Origin: Opisthocomus hoazin
Taxonomy: Eukaryota; Chordata; Aves; Opisthocomiformes; Opisthocomidae
NCBI RefSeq assembly: GCF_030867145.1
Contig: NC_134434.1
Location: 2,232,001 to 2,296,000, forward strand
Length of the DNA stretch: 64,000 bases
Reading direction: 5' to 3'
In this document: in pieces, positions 12,001-24,300 of the stretch
How the letters are laid out: each line of letters starts with the position of its first letter
Numbering within the stretch: the first letter of the stretch is position 1
Made by a program: the position numbers and the translations under genes
Notes under the pieces: generated by a model
The model's database searches: none
Seen by the model: only the letters and a program-made list of their open reading frames with translations
Told to the model about the DNA's origin: nothing

Positions 12001-14580
12001 CCAAAAGTGTTGTAAGGGCAGGTCAGGGAGATGTTACAGTAGGTTAGCGGGACTGGGCTGAGAATGAGCAGAACCAGGCAAAGGGGACAGTGAAGAAGCA
12101 GCTCCCGAGCCGCTATAAATCGTCCACTGTTGTGGCTGTACTTCCCACAGCAAACAGACAAGCAATTAAGCTATCAGAGCTACAGTCTAGAGCAAACCAG
12201 ATCTAACAATGGGGCTAAACTGCAGGTTCATTTGAAATCATGCCTGTCATTTGTAGGTCATTTCCTCTGATTTCATTGCTCTGCACTGATTTCAGCTGCG
12301 CAGCACTTGCTTGGGGCTATAAACTGCTGGTTGGCTCCCGGGAACCTCTGCTGGGGTCTGGGGGAGGCTGGGAGAGCAAGTGGTTTGTTTTGGCTGGTGG
12401 GGAAAGGCATTCACTGGTGTGTGTGAGGGGAGGAGGGTGATGCTGGTGTCAGGCTGCTGGGCTCCAATAAAGCTTCTGATACCACTTATCTGTAATGGGT
12501 CAGGTGCCCCAGAGCCATAAAGCAATATAAAGCCCTTGGAGCAGTGCCAGCCTGTGCCTGTCTTTTGCCAGCAATCTGTGTTGTCTGATTAGGCTGCATT
12601 ACACTTGGTGATATCATGATAGACAGGAAAACTCTCTTCCTCTTGAGTGCTGTTAAACCCATGGGGCCAAATGTGTCTCTGGTGTAATGCCAGTGCCTGC
12701 AATAGGAAAGGAGAATTTGGCTTTACAAGGTTTTTCTTCCTTTTCTTCTGGCTGGGCCCTCGCTCAGCAGTAGCTCCTCGCTGCTCTCCTTCACGGCTCA
12801 GAAAAGGGAGATGAATGTTTCTGGAGCTGAGATGCGTCAGAGGACACCCTCGGAGCCCCACCTGCAGCAGGGATGTGCCAGGAATCCCCCTCCAGAGGTA
12901 GGCAGGGCTGGAGCCTCAGACCCATTGGTGCATTGGGGGCTTCCTCTCCTCTTCACTGTGGGTTAAGTTCATCCCATTGCGGGGGGAGAGATTTGTCTGA
13001 GCACCAGCACAGCTTGGGTGCCCACAGCAGAGCCACACATTGCTTGCAGCAGATATGGGTCTGCAAGATCTGACTCAGCAGGCAGCTCAGGGCAGGGCAA
13101 TACCCCAATTCTCTGTGAGTACTGTGGCAGGAGAAGGCTCAGCAGGCACTTGGGTCACAATAGCATGAGGTCTCCATCCTCAAGGGACCATTATAGCACC
13201 AGGACACCCATGAAAAGACTTGTGCTGGTGCCCAAATGCCTTTTGCCAAGTGCTTGGTGTATTTCAGAGAACAGAGAGTTGCCTTGGCTTCGTTGAAGTC
13301 CCCTTGAGGTTTGCTGCTTTCATCTTCCTGGCCCTACCTGGTCTGGAGTGTGTGCACTATGTTGAACCGTGATGCTGGCATCACCACTGATAAACCGTCT
13401 GATCCGGACACCGTGGCTCATGATACTGCTGATTTTTGCCCTGTGGGTTGTCTTCCAGTGCTTGGGACCAACGGGTGGTCTGGTTGCAGGATGGTCTGTG
13501 TCAGGCCTGGGTTTGGCTACTTGGTCTCTGGCAAGCCTGAAGACCCGCTGTTCCTCTGGGTTGTTTTTCATCTTTTCTGGCTGTTGTTGTCAAGACTGAT
13601 CATCTGACCCAGCAGAACCGCCTCTGCAGGGTCAGATATAATTAGCAACATCAGGCCCAGGCAGTCAAACGGCAATTGGACGGGTGCAGATGGCTCTCAG
13701 AAACGTGGTCTGTTCCTCTGGCTTGGGGCCATCGTCTGATTTGGAAGGAGGGAGCTGGAGATTGAGTCGAGTGTCTCTTAAACAAACTTCTCAGTAAAGA
13801 CTGATTTCTTTCCACTCTAATCAACAACACCAGATTGCTCTGAAGGGAGTTGTAAATAAAAGGATCTCAGTGAGATATTGACTGTCACCTCCACATTTAG
13901 GCATAGATTCCTGCTATTTCTAAATTCAATTTATTTTTCACTCCAAGCAGGCTCCTAACCGGGCTCTGTGAATGCAGCGGGTTTCCGAAGCGGAGCTGCT
14001 GGGGTAGCCAGGCTCAGGTTAGTGCCAGTTTCATAAAGAAGCTGCGATGGCCTGGCTGGCACAAGCTGCTGTCCCTCCCTGGGGTGACACACCTCTAGCC
14101 CTGGAGACCACCCAGGTCTGTGCTTCGCCACTGCCTGTGCTCACCCAACGGCTGTACGGGCTGGAGGGGTGTCAGCCCAGCAGCCCTGGTGCAGGCGTGG
14201 GGGTCCCCAACACGAGTGCCCCGGGGCCGGGTGTGAAGCACAGCTCGAGCAGCACAGCGGACCTGGCGTCGTGCTCTCAGCTCAGCAACTGATGGGAGCT
14301 GGCAGCGAGAACCCTCCCTGCCCAGGGCTGCCTTCCAGCCCCGCCTGGCCGTGCCCATGGAGGGGAGAAGGGCAGCGTTTCCCGGTGGCGAGGGCAGGGA
14401 GCGCCGGGTTCTTGGCAGAGCGGCGGGGGCCTCTGTCACGTCTCTGGGAGATGGGGTGGGGGGGCTGGAGAGGGACCAGCGGCTGTGTGGAAGCTGCCAC
14501 GGTCCTGCCTGCGTGGAAGGGAGCTCCCACGGCCTCCCCGCCCCCAGGCGGGACCTCCTCCCTGCCCACCCACCCCCCCT
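9035..14580. other. intergenic spacer, no gene recognised
   Basis: This lies between the head of the distal CD300-like gene (minus) and the RAB37 promoter (plus), so it is 5' flank to both. No open frame here carries a family signature or pairs with sensible splice sites. About 11,560-12,300 and 13,780-13,950 are richer in A/T than their surroundings. An AATAAA at about 12,467 has no coding partner. A non-coding transcript or enhancers could lie here, but nothing in the sequence alone shows one. Confidence 0.5.
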
Positions 14581-15350
14581 CCTCTAACGGGCGGGGGAAC
14601 CCTGCGAGCGCGGCGGGCACGGCAGCGGCTAGGAGCCGAGCACCGCTCCGCTGTCCTGCGGGGCACCGGGCCGGGCCGAACAGAACCCAACCGGGCCGAG
14701 CCCAGCCGTGCTGCGCTGCCCCCGGGCCGGGCCGAACCGCGGCCCCGGCGGCCCCGGGCCGGGACTGGCGGCGCCGGGCCGGGCCGAACCGGGGCCGGGC
14801 GCTGTCCGCGGTGCTGAAGGCGGGCGGGCGGGCGCTGTCCGCGGTGCTGCAGCTGCCGGCCCATGCACCCCGGCCATGGAGGCCCGCGCCGCCGGCTCGG
14901 GGGCCGCTGGCTACGACGAGGCCCTGCTGCACAAGGTAGGGAGATCGGGGGGGGGGGGGGGGGGGGGAAGGGGGCTGCAGCGGGTACGGGGTGAGAGCAA
15001 CCGCACGGCGCCTGCCTGAACTTCCCCGGCGAGCTCGCTCCCTCTCCCCTCCTCGCTCCTCTCGTCCCGGCGGGGTCCATCCGCCGCCCCTCATCGTGGG
15101 CGGGGGGCGCGGCTGCAGCTCGTCCCCCACCTCACCTCGCCGCAGCCGGCGCTGGGCAACCCGCGGGGCTCCGTCCCGGTCCCCGCCACCTCCCGCGTGA
15201 CGGTGGGGAGGGGGGTGGCGGGATCGGGGGTGTTTGCAAAGCAAAGCGGGCGGGAGCGCTGGAAAGGGGCCAGCCCCGCGGCACAGCCCGCAGCCGGCGT
15301 TCGGCCGCTCCCGCTGTCCGGTGCGTGCTCCGGGGGGTCGGGCGGAGCTG
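14580..15350 (+). promoter_or_regulatory. RAB37: CpG-island promoter of RAB37 form A
   Basis: A dense GC/CpG stretch surrounds the start codon at 14876. Just upstream, the motif gggccgggccgaac recurs several times. A 20-bp block (gggcgctgtccgcggtgctg) occurs twice, at 14797-14816 and 14830-14849. No TATA box is seen. The transcription start was not located. Confidence 0.6.
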
Positions 15351-18300
15351 CACCCGGGGGGCTCTGTTTGCCAGAGCCAGCCTAAGGAGCCAAGGCTTCC
15401 CTGCCATGAAACAGCGGTGTCCCAAGAGACGTCCATCCCTGCCTTCCTCGCTTTAAAATCCTTCTCGTCTGCGGGGTCCCTGGGACCGCGTTTTGTAACT
15501 TCACATGGCACTGAGGGTGGCCGGGGCTGATGCCGTCCCCGCAAGAACTGGGTGGCTCAGGCTCTGCTGCAGGCTCTGCTGGAGCAGGGCTTTTGGTCCC
15601 TGCAGTCAGACGCTGCCCAAGCAGCTCCAGGAGACACGGAGGAGACGCTGATCTCTGCCAGATCCACCCGTCACTCCTTGCTGTACTCCTGCTGCTTTGC
15701 TGCAGTCCCCGGTGACGGTGCAGGGACCGACACCCCTGGGGAGCAGGAGAAAAGCAGGGGCAGAGCCGGGCAGGGAAAAGGGCTGGGGCTGTGTGGATGC
15801 CTGTTCACAAATCCCAGACTATTTTACATCCTGCTCTGCTCAGGGCAATGTGCCCAGCACTTGATTAGAAGGAAAATATCAATTACTAGCAACTCTCATT
15901 TCTATTGTACACCGAGTACGTAGGACATGCCTCCAGGGATGACTCGAGAAACTTTAATTCTTTGCAAAGCCTTAACTCTGTCTTCTCCAGCAATGAGCTG
16001 CTACAGTTAAGGAAAGACATTGGTGGAAATGAATTTCTGGGCAGAAGAGCTGCCCGGGCAAATAATCATCTGAGTCCCATGATCTCTGCCATTTCCCTTG
16101 GTATTTTGCTGCCGCTTCTGGCTGGGATGCTTGTTGTGCAGAAGCAAGCCTGATTTTGCTCCAGGGATGTGAGGCAGCAAATACCTCAGTAGATCTTGTT
16201 TCTGAGTGAGGAATCACATTTCAGATGTGCTGAGAAACACTGAGAGAGGTTTGCACTCCAGAGCCAAAGGTTAAGTGATTTCTGGTTGGTGGCTAAACTC
16301 AGGCCTGGGGAGGAAATAGGCTAGGAGAAAATCAAAGTGGGAACAGCAGAGGTTTATTCTGGGCTGTTTCAGTAAAGTTCCACTTGGCACAAAATGACAG
16401 ATTCTGCTTTCAGGTGTTTTGACCCATTGCCAGATTGCTGTTCATCTCGTTGAATGCTTGGAGCCATTTGGCTGGAGCGAGCCCCAGGGGCAGAGGGCCG
16501 TGGCCGATCCGAGGTGCTAGCAGGAGGGTTGCAAACAGGGATCCCCTGCGTGTTCTGAGCCACAGCCTTTGTTTGATGCACAGCCCTAGATCTCATGTCT
16601 ACTGGGCTGGACCACAGCCTCTGCCAGGGCCCAGCAGGGCTGGCAGCGGACCCTGGGCTCCGTCTCGAGGCAGCGTAAGGGGCTTGGCTGTGGCAAAACA
16701 GCAGCTGGGCAGGGTGGGGACAGCCCTGAGGTGTCCCTGTGTCACAGGACAGCTCAAGGCAGCATCCAGCAGCATCCAAGTCGCCCTGGAGCAGGCAAGA
16801 GGCAGTGCAATTTTGTACATAGAGCAGGCAAAAATAATTCTCAGTAATGCATCCCTGAGAGACCACGAGAGCAGGGAGGTGAGGGGCTGAAAGCAGCCAC
16901 AGCTTCACTCTCAGACCTCTCCCAGTGCCGCGTCTCGGCTGAGCTCTGCAGGCAGCTGTGCTGGGGTGTACGTACACAATTGCCACAATTTGTGACAAAT
17001 CCTGCTGACCTGGGAGCAAACCTTTGGGTTTGGGGCTTCAGCAGCTCTCTGAGAGCAGCAAGAGCCTGTGTATGGCACCTCTCTCCTCCCTGCATCCCCC
17101 AGGACTGGGGTTTTACCCTGTCAGGCTCCTGCTAGCTATATTTAGCTCAGGTCCAGCTACCACATGCTAAAGCTCAAAAATCAACTGGGAAGATAACCTC
17201 AACACATATGTGCTATCCCAGACCTCCTCCCACCTGGCTGGCACTGGAAATGCAGCAATGGCCTCTCCATGCTGCCTTGACAGCCCTGCAAAGCTTCTCT
17301 TCCCCAGGCACGTTAGATCAAAATATCCCCTCTACTCGCTGGCTGCCGGCGCGGGTAGGGGAGCTCAGAGTGGGTTTGCCCTCGCTGCCCCATCGCTCTG
17401 CTTTGACTCTACAACCTACTCTCAGCCAGCAGCAATTCTGAAGAGAAGCACTTTGTCTAGGTCTGAATTAGCTCAAAGCCCCTAATCTGAGGTGTGGGGA
17501 GGGATATTTGCTCTTTCCCTAAGGCAGAGCTGGCAGACAGGTCAGCTGGGGGTGCAGTAAAAGCTGTGCCCGCTTCTCTGCTGGGGCTGTGGAGCAGGCG
17601 AGCTGTGGGGTGGGGGGTAGTGAAGTTACCTCCGCTCATGCAGTGGAAATAATTTGCTTTAGCAGGAAACAAGAATTGCTCTCATTGTGCTGGGGCTCAG
17701 GAGCGGTGCTTTGGGACTGCCACGGAGCAGCTCTCCCTGTCTTGGCCGGGTTTCCCTCTGCGCCTTGGCCAGCCCGTCTGTGCACGCACCCCAGCAAAGC
17801 ACCGCTCCATCCCCACATCACCGTGTGGAGAAGAACTGCAGCACCAAAAGGAATCTTGCAACTTTTGACCAAAGTTTTCCTGGGGAAAAAAAAAACCCTG
17901 GGAAGACCCAGGGGGCTGAGGAGGTGCTGGCAAGGGGCAGGGCAGGTACAGAGCTTTGTCACTGGGAGGTTTCTTGCTAGCATGACTCGGGCATGTCCAG
18001 CCTGAGGTTTCGACAGCTGGCTAGCCACATCCACTCCACAGTGGGATTTTTATTCTGCTTTTATGTTTATTTCATAGCCAGGAAGGCCACAGTGGTTTCC
18101 ACTGTGCTGTACCTCCACAGAGGTACTACCACTAAAGTCAGTAGGAAATTCTCTTGCCTGATTCAGGCCAACTTTTACTGTTGTTATTATTAAGTCATGA
18201 AGCAATTCATGAGTTGTCTCTGTTACAAATCCCAATGAAATTATTGATAAGGGAGTCTGCCTTTTATGCATGTTCTCTGTAAATACTGGGCTCTGGAGGC

Positions 18301-21300
18301 TTTCTGGTGCTTGTTCCAGCCAGCTCTTCTCCCTCCATGATTAATGCTGTTCTCTGCATTAACTGCTCCCAGAGACAGTGCTGCAGGGGTGGCTGGTCTT
18401 GTTGCACCTCTCAGTACCAGTATTTTACCTGGGAATAGTGTGCAGCACCAAAAAATGTAGCACTGTGTTGTGGGACCCCCGTGATAATGAGCTCTTGGGG
18501 TGTTTTCCTAGGCGGCTGCTCCGGGGCAGATCCTGTCCTCTGCATGGGGGATGCACCTGGGCTCCAGGGCAAAGCCAAGGGGGCCTGGAAAAGGAAATTT
18601 CCCACAAGGAAAGGGGTGATCCAGCTCCTCTGACCCATGTGCAAGGGCTTTACCCAGACATTTCTGCCTCCCAACGTCCTCCCAGCTCCCGTGCAGGCTG
18701 CCAGCCAGCGAGGCCACTCTGAATACACAAGTGACCTGCAAACAGCCCGATATCTAGGCAGGGAGGAGGGAGAGAGCTCCGGCTGCAGGTCTGTGCGCAG
18801 GTTGCTGCCTCTCAGCACACAGGTCTGTGCAGCAGCATGCATCTGGTGGAGGGGCAGGGCACCCTCCTGCCAACAGCTCCGCTCGGCAGGTCAGGCTTTT
18901 CCCAGGAGATGTTTGGGGTTTGGGATGTTTTTTCCGAGGCAAAACGCTGATTCACTGAAGCGAGCGATTCACTGAAGCGAAGCAGCGTAAGCAGGCTCCA
19001 GGTTGTGGTGCGGTGATTTATGCCAGGATGTTGGTCTCCTGCCAGTCCACTTTCCTGCTTTGTTTGTAGTCCTCAAGCTCCCTGGCTTTTGGTTTCAGCC
19101 CATTCCTTCGGGGTCCGTGGGGTGGCAGGAACCACGGTGCCGGTTGCTGTGGCATGTGCCTGGTGGCTGGACCCCCCCCATGGCCTCCCAGGTCAGGTCT
19201 TGATCTTCCAGATCAGGTCTTGATCTTCCAGGGCTCTTCAGGCACTTGGTTAACCATGTTTGTCCATGGTCATCCACCCTGCACTTCACTAGGGGGTAAG
19301 TACCGAGCCCAGAGTGGTGCCAGGCTGGGTTTCACCCCGGGGCCCCTCGGTGCAGGGGAGGTGATGGTGGAACAGGACCAGCCATGTGTGGAGGCTTCCC
19401 TGGCCATTGGGAAGTTGCTGAAGCAGCAGCTCACTCCCGGCAGGTGAAGGGTGACCTCGATGTCACCAGGGGTGGGGACGAAGGGCTGAGGTGCCCTGGG
19501 ATGGAGCAGGGCTGCTGAAGCTGCGTCGGTCTAAACACAGATCTAGAGGGGGAAACAACAGATGGAGACTGTGACACAGGTGGAGGCAGAGAGGGGGGAG
19601 GTCCAGTCCCAGCACCTCGCTGGCGCGGGGGTGGCAGGGCGACCGGGGACAGGGGGGACACTGCCCCAGGGCTGGCGCAGGGCTTACCAGGGCTGCAGCT
19701 GCAGGAACACCCACGTCCTGCAAGGCAGGGCCAAGACCTCTTCTGAGCAAGTCGCCCGTTAGCAGAGTGTTTATTATTTTAATTTCTGTCCCTGTGAAAG
19801 GGCTGAAAGCGCATTGGTTTCCTGAAAGGATGGGAAAGTTTGCACCGGCAGCTCTGCCAACAAAACCCAGACACTGGCAGGGGGGTGGAGGGGTTTGTGT
19901 TTGCACCGTTGGTCTTCCCAGGGATTTGGAGGAACGAGGGCAGGAAGGGAGGATGGGCCCAGGGACACGGAGTGGGTACCACGGGCATGGGCTGGCAGCT
20001 TGCGAGCTGCTCAGGAGGTGATGGCAATGCCCCAGCTCTGACCCCCGCACAGCTCCCTCGTCCCTTCTGCCGGGGGGACAAGCAAGCTTGGCTCCCTGCA
20101 GGAGAGCCCCGGGGCTTCCCGCGAAGGGGTGGAGAGGCAGAGAGGCTCTGTGACTTCAAACCCAGTGCTCTGCTGGGGGGGAGCACTGGGGGTCCGCAGC
20201 ATCAATGCAGCCTGAAGACAGCCCGGTGGCCCGGAGAGGCTGCGTGGCTGTGGCAGTGGCCGTGTGCTGCAGCTGCAGGAGACACTTTCTTTATTAAACA
20301 GTTTTGGACCTAATCCAGTGCCTCCAGAGTCCTCCCAAAGAGGTTTTCTGCCAGGGCTGTGTGAGCTAAGGCTGTCTCTGCCCAGCAGCTTCCCAAGCCA
20401 GGGCAGGAGCATCTCTCCGTGACGGGTTGCTCTTCGCTTTCTCTCCCACCTCTCTTTTCAGAGAGGGCACAGCGGGGCTCGGGCCCAGAGCTCAGCCTGG
20501 GACGTGTTTCATTTACTACAGAGATGGTCAGAGGGGTGGAAATTCCTCCCCGAGCAGGTGGCAGGACCAAAGATGACAGCGAAGGGCAGGGCGCAGCGGG
20601 ACGAGCCATCTGCCCACGGCGCTGGCCCCCAGCAGCCCATGGGGACAATCTGCTGCGCTTCTGGTCTTGCCACGGGCTGGGGCTGGGCTGGTCCCTCCCG
20701 GTCCTGCAGTGGTCACTGCTGCAAGCCCTGGCACCTGCTCCCCAGACGCCCGGCCCCTGGCTGCATGCTGTGCCCGCCGGCTTGGGCATCGCCAGCTCCC
20801 ATGCGCTGATGCCTCTTTACCCGGTCATTGCAGACAATCCTGGTCGGAGACAGCGGTGTGGGGAAGACGTCTCTGCTGGTCCAGTTTGACCAGGGCAAGT
20901 TCATTCCTGGCTCCTTCTCTGCCACCGTGGGCATTGGGTTTACGGTAAGAGCCCTGTCCCGTGTACCCTCGCTCACCCTTGCAGGAGCAGTTTTATCTGG
21001 TTAACCATAATTTATGATTATATCATTCTAAGTGGTGCTAAACATAAAGAATTGGGAGAATTTGGTTTTGTGCTGCTGGATGAGGGGGACAGTTTGGCTG
21101 CGTGCTTGCTGGCAAGCTGGGGGCAGGCGTGCTTCAGGCTGCTTGGGGGGGGATGGAGGACGGATGAGGCTTCGTGATGCAAAACAGGTGGTGGGGCCGT
21201 GCCCAAGCAAAGCCCTTTGCATCACACATGGAAAGCTGCCTTCAGAGCAGCCCCCTCTTGCAGGGAGAAGGCAGCCTGTGTCCTGCTTGTACGGCCCGGG

Positions 21301-24300
21301 GCCCTCGCGAAAAGTCAGGCAGATGGCAGCAGCGCCTGGGAAAAGCGCTGGGCCACCACCCAGCGCTATTTGCAGAGCTGCCGCGGGGCCGGCGAGCGGC
21401 TCCGACACGTGTGTGTCCTCTCTCGGGGGACCCCAGGACAGAGACAGCGCTTGGGACCTCACCACACAGCGAGACCAGCATCCCTCCAGCATCCGTGGCA
21501 AGGCCGGGGCTCAGCGAGAGGCTGCTGCCCGCGGGGACTTTCTCCCTAGTCCAGGCCAAGGAAGCAGGGAAACACACGGTACCGGCACGAGGAGTCTGGG
21601 GCCAAGCAGCCCAGAGCCGCCGCTGCGGGACTGCCGAGCCCCGGGCAGGCAGCGGAGGCTCGGCCGTGCTCCCGACCTTTGCCAGCTCCCGGCTGCCTCG
21701 TTTCTCCTGCAGCAAAGGACAGCGTGCGGAGGGGATGCTGAGCAGTGACAGCACGCGGAGGGGATGCTCAGCAGTGGCAGCGCGCGGAGGGGATGCTCAG
21801 CGCGCGGAGAGGATGCTCAGCAGTGGCAGCGTGTGCAGGTGATGCTCAGCAGTGGCAGCGTGCAGAGGGGATGCTCAGCGCGCGGAGGGGATGCTCAGCA
21901 GGCGGAGGAGATGCTCAGCAGTGGCAGCGTGTGCAGGTGATGCTCAGCAGTGGCAGCGCGCGGAGGTGATGCTCAGCACGCGGAGGGGATGCTCAGCAGT
22001 GGCAGCGCGCGGAGGGGATGCTCAGCCAGGCGTTTTTCCTGCCTTGGCAACTGCGTGAGCGCCGGCGCGGTTTGCCGTATCCTTCGAGCCCCCCTCCCCA
22101 GCAAGCCGCAGGGGAGCTCAGCCGCTTCCAGGAGCTTCGAGCACCTGCAGCTCCGGGCACTTTCCTGGCCAAAGAGCGTGTATAAACTATAAATCCCCCA
22201 GCTGGGTCTGACTGCAGTTATGGGACTGGAAATACAGGTTCCCTGTCCTGAGGGGCAGCGAAGGCTTGGCTGGAGCAGGAGCTGCAGCCGGGGAAGGCGC
22301 GGAGGCGGGTGCCATGGCTGAGGGCATCGCCGCCATCGGACCTCCCGCAGCCACACGTGGTCTTGGCCCAGAGAGCAGCGAGGGGCACGGCTCTGAACTG
22401 CAGCCCCCCGCGCCTGAATCCCCGTGGTGCGAGCGGGGCTGGGGGCTTCGCGCTGAGATCAGCCCTGGCACAGGGGAGAGGGGCTGGGTGTCCCGGGGGA
22501 AACAGATCAGAGGGGGCTGAAGGTTCCCGTCCGTGGAGCGGAGCTCGTAAGCCTGAAGACCCCGAGCAGCCGTAGCACACGGACCTGGATGGGGTTTTGA
22601 GGACCGAGTTTATCGGTAACACGACGTCCACGGCTCTCCCACGGGACTTCTCCCACATTCCCACGCTTGGGCTTTTCCCGAATGCGGTGTGGAGTGAGCC
22701 GTGTCCCCGCGGCTGGTGCAGGATGGCGGGAGCTGGGAGCAGCCGGGGGAGCGGGAGCCCCGGGGGGAGCGGGAGCCCCGGCAGCCATCCCGGCCGAGAC
22801 GAAGCGGCTCACCGCAGCGCGCAGCTTCCGGCTAACGGCCGCTGCTTCGGGTTTCCTCCCGGCCTCTCTGCACCTCGGTGCTGGCCCTGGGGCCAAGCTC
22901 GGCAGCCGTCGGGGCTGCAGCGGACTGGGCAAACCCCCCACCCTCGGGTGGGCTGGTGGGGTGGGAGCGGGAGCTGCCATTCCCACCACCAACCCCACCA
23001 CCATCCCCACCGACCCGGGGTGGCGGGGGGGTTGGTTCGGCAGCATCGGGGTCTCCATCCCCACACCCCATGGGGGTCGGGGGGCTGTGAATTTGCGGGG
23101 TGAGCGGTTCCTGCTCTCCCCATCCATGTGCCTGGAGGGTCGTGGCAGGGCTCTGCCCACCCTCCGGTGCCGCCGAGCCACTGGGGAACTCAAGCACCCC
23201 AGGGTCCACGGTGGGGGGGGTGGGGGGGAAGGTTTCCAGCCTTGATCCTCCTCTTCCTCATCCCGTGGCCAGGCCGGGCAGGGAGACGGCCGGGGCACAG
23301 CCTTGGGGGTGGCATCGGCGGGGCAGGAGGAGGAGGAGGAGGAAGAAGAGGAGGAAGGCGGGCCGTGCCGGGCTGGGTGTGGCCGCGGATGAACCATGAG
23401 CGGCCCCGGCGGGGCGGCGGGGAGCGGGGACCCCCCGGCGGGGTGCGGGGACCCCCCGGCGCTGCCCCGGGACTACGAGCTGGCCGGCAAGGTGGGACGC
23501 GGCGCGGGGTGCGGAGGGGAGCGCAGGGATGGACCCCCCCAGCCCCGACGGGGGTGGAGGTTGGGGCAGGCCCCCGGCCCGGGGGAGACCGGGAGGGGTC
23601 CGGGGGGTTCCCGGGGGCCGCCCGCTTCCTCCGCTGCCGCGATCGGGCCGGGGAAGGGGAATAAGGCGGTGGCCCCAGCAGAGCCCCCCCAGCCCGGTCC
23701 GCCCGTGTTCTGGGGATGGGGGGTCCCTGCCCCGGGGATGGGGGGTGGTCTTTGCCCCAGGTGTGTCCCTGCCCCGGGGGAGGTGGGGTGGGGGGTCCCA
23801 GGCTCGGTGGCCCAGCTGCAGGAATGGGGCTTTTAAGGGTCTCGGCTCGGTGGGCGGCGGGACTCCCGGGGGGGCAGGGGGGGGCACCGCCGAGCTCTGC
23901 CCTCTGAAAGCCCGTCCTGCCCTTCCCCGGGCAAGGGGGTCTCCTGGCAGCCAGGGAAGCGGTGCCCCCCATGATAACAGGGCAGGGGGAGCAGGACCCC
24001 ATCCAGCCCATCGCAGCATCCCGAGGGCACTGCTGGCACCCCGCAGCCCCCCGCACTGCCAAAGCCCCCATGCCCCTGCCAGATACTGGGGTGGGAACCC
24101 TTCTCCCCGAGTGCCCCCCTCTTCCCCAGCCCAGCTCGGGCGAGGGTCGCCCCGGGGAAGCACCCTTCTCTTCCCAGCAGCACAGGGCAGGCACAGGGCC
24201 GAGGAAATATTTACCCGAAAAATTTAATACGCAGCCCCTGGCTGAGCCCAGAGCTGATGGTGCCAGCCCGGAGACCTCCCGCTGCCTCGCTGAACTGGCT

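Larger units (their letters stand above)
20945..23395 (+). other. RAB37: RAB37 intron between exons 2A and 1B
   Basis: From 20945 there is unique intron sequence, then a minisatellite (21719-22030, listed separately), then GC-rich sequence rising into the form B promoter from about 22,700. I see no further exon. Confidence 0.6.

Noticed and set aside
12440-12560. Possible transcript end (AATAAA) in the spacer before RAB37
   Set aside because: There is no exon, open frame with signature or promoter pairing with it. A lone hexamer is not enough to call a gene.
14282-15544. 420-codon open frame on the minus strand over the RAB37 A promoter
   Set aside because: It is antisense to a CpG island and exon 1A with Arg/Pro/Gly/Ala-biased composition, so it is a GC shadow.
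21032-21969. Plus-strand frames with [14 protein letters not shown] repeats
   Set aside because: They arise from translating the minisatellite at 21719-22030 inside a RAB37 intron. There are no splice sites or signature.
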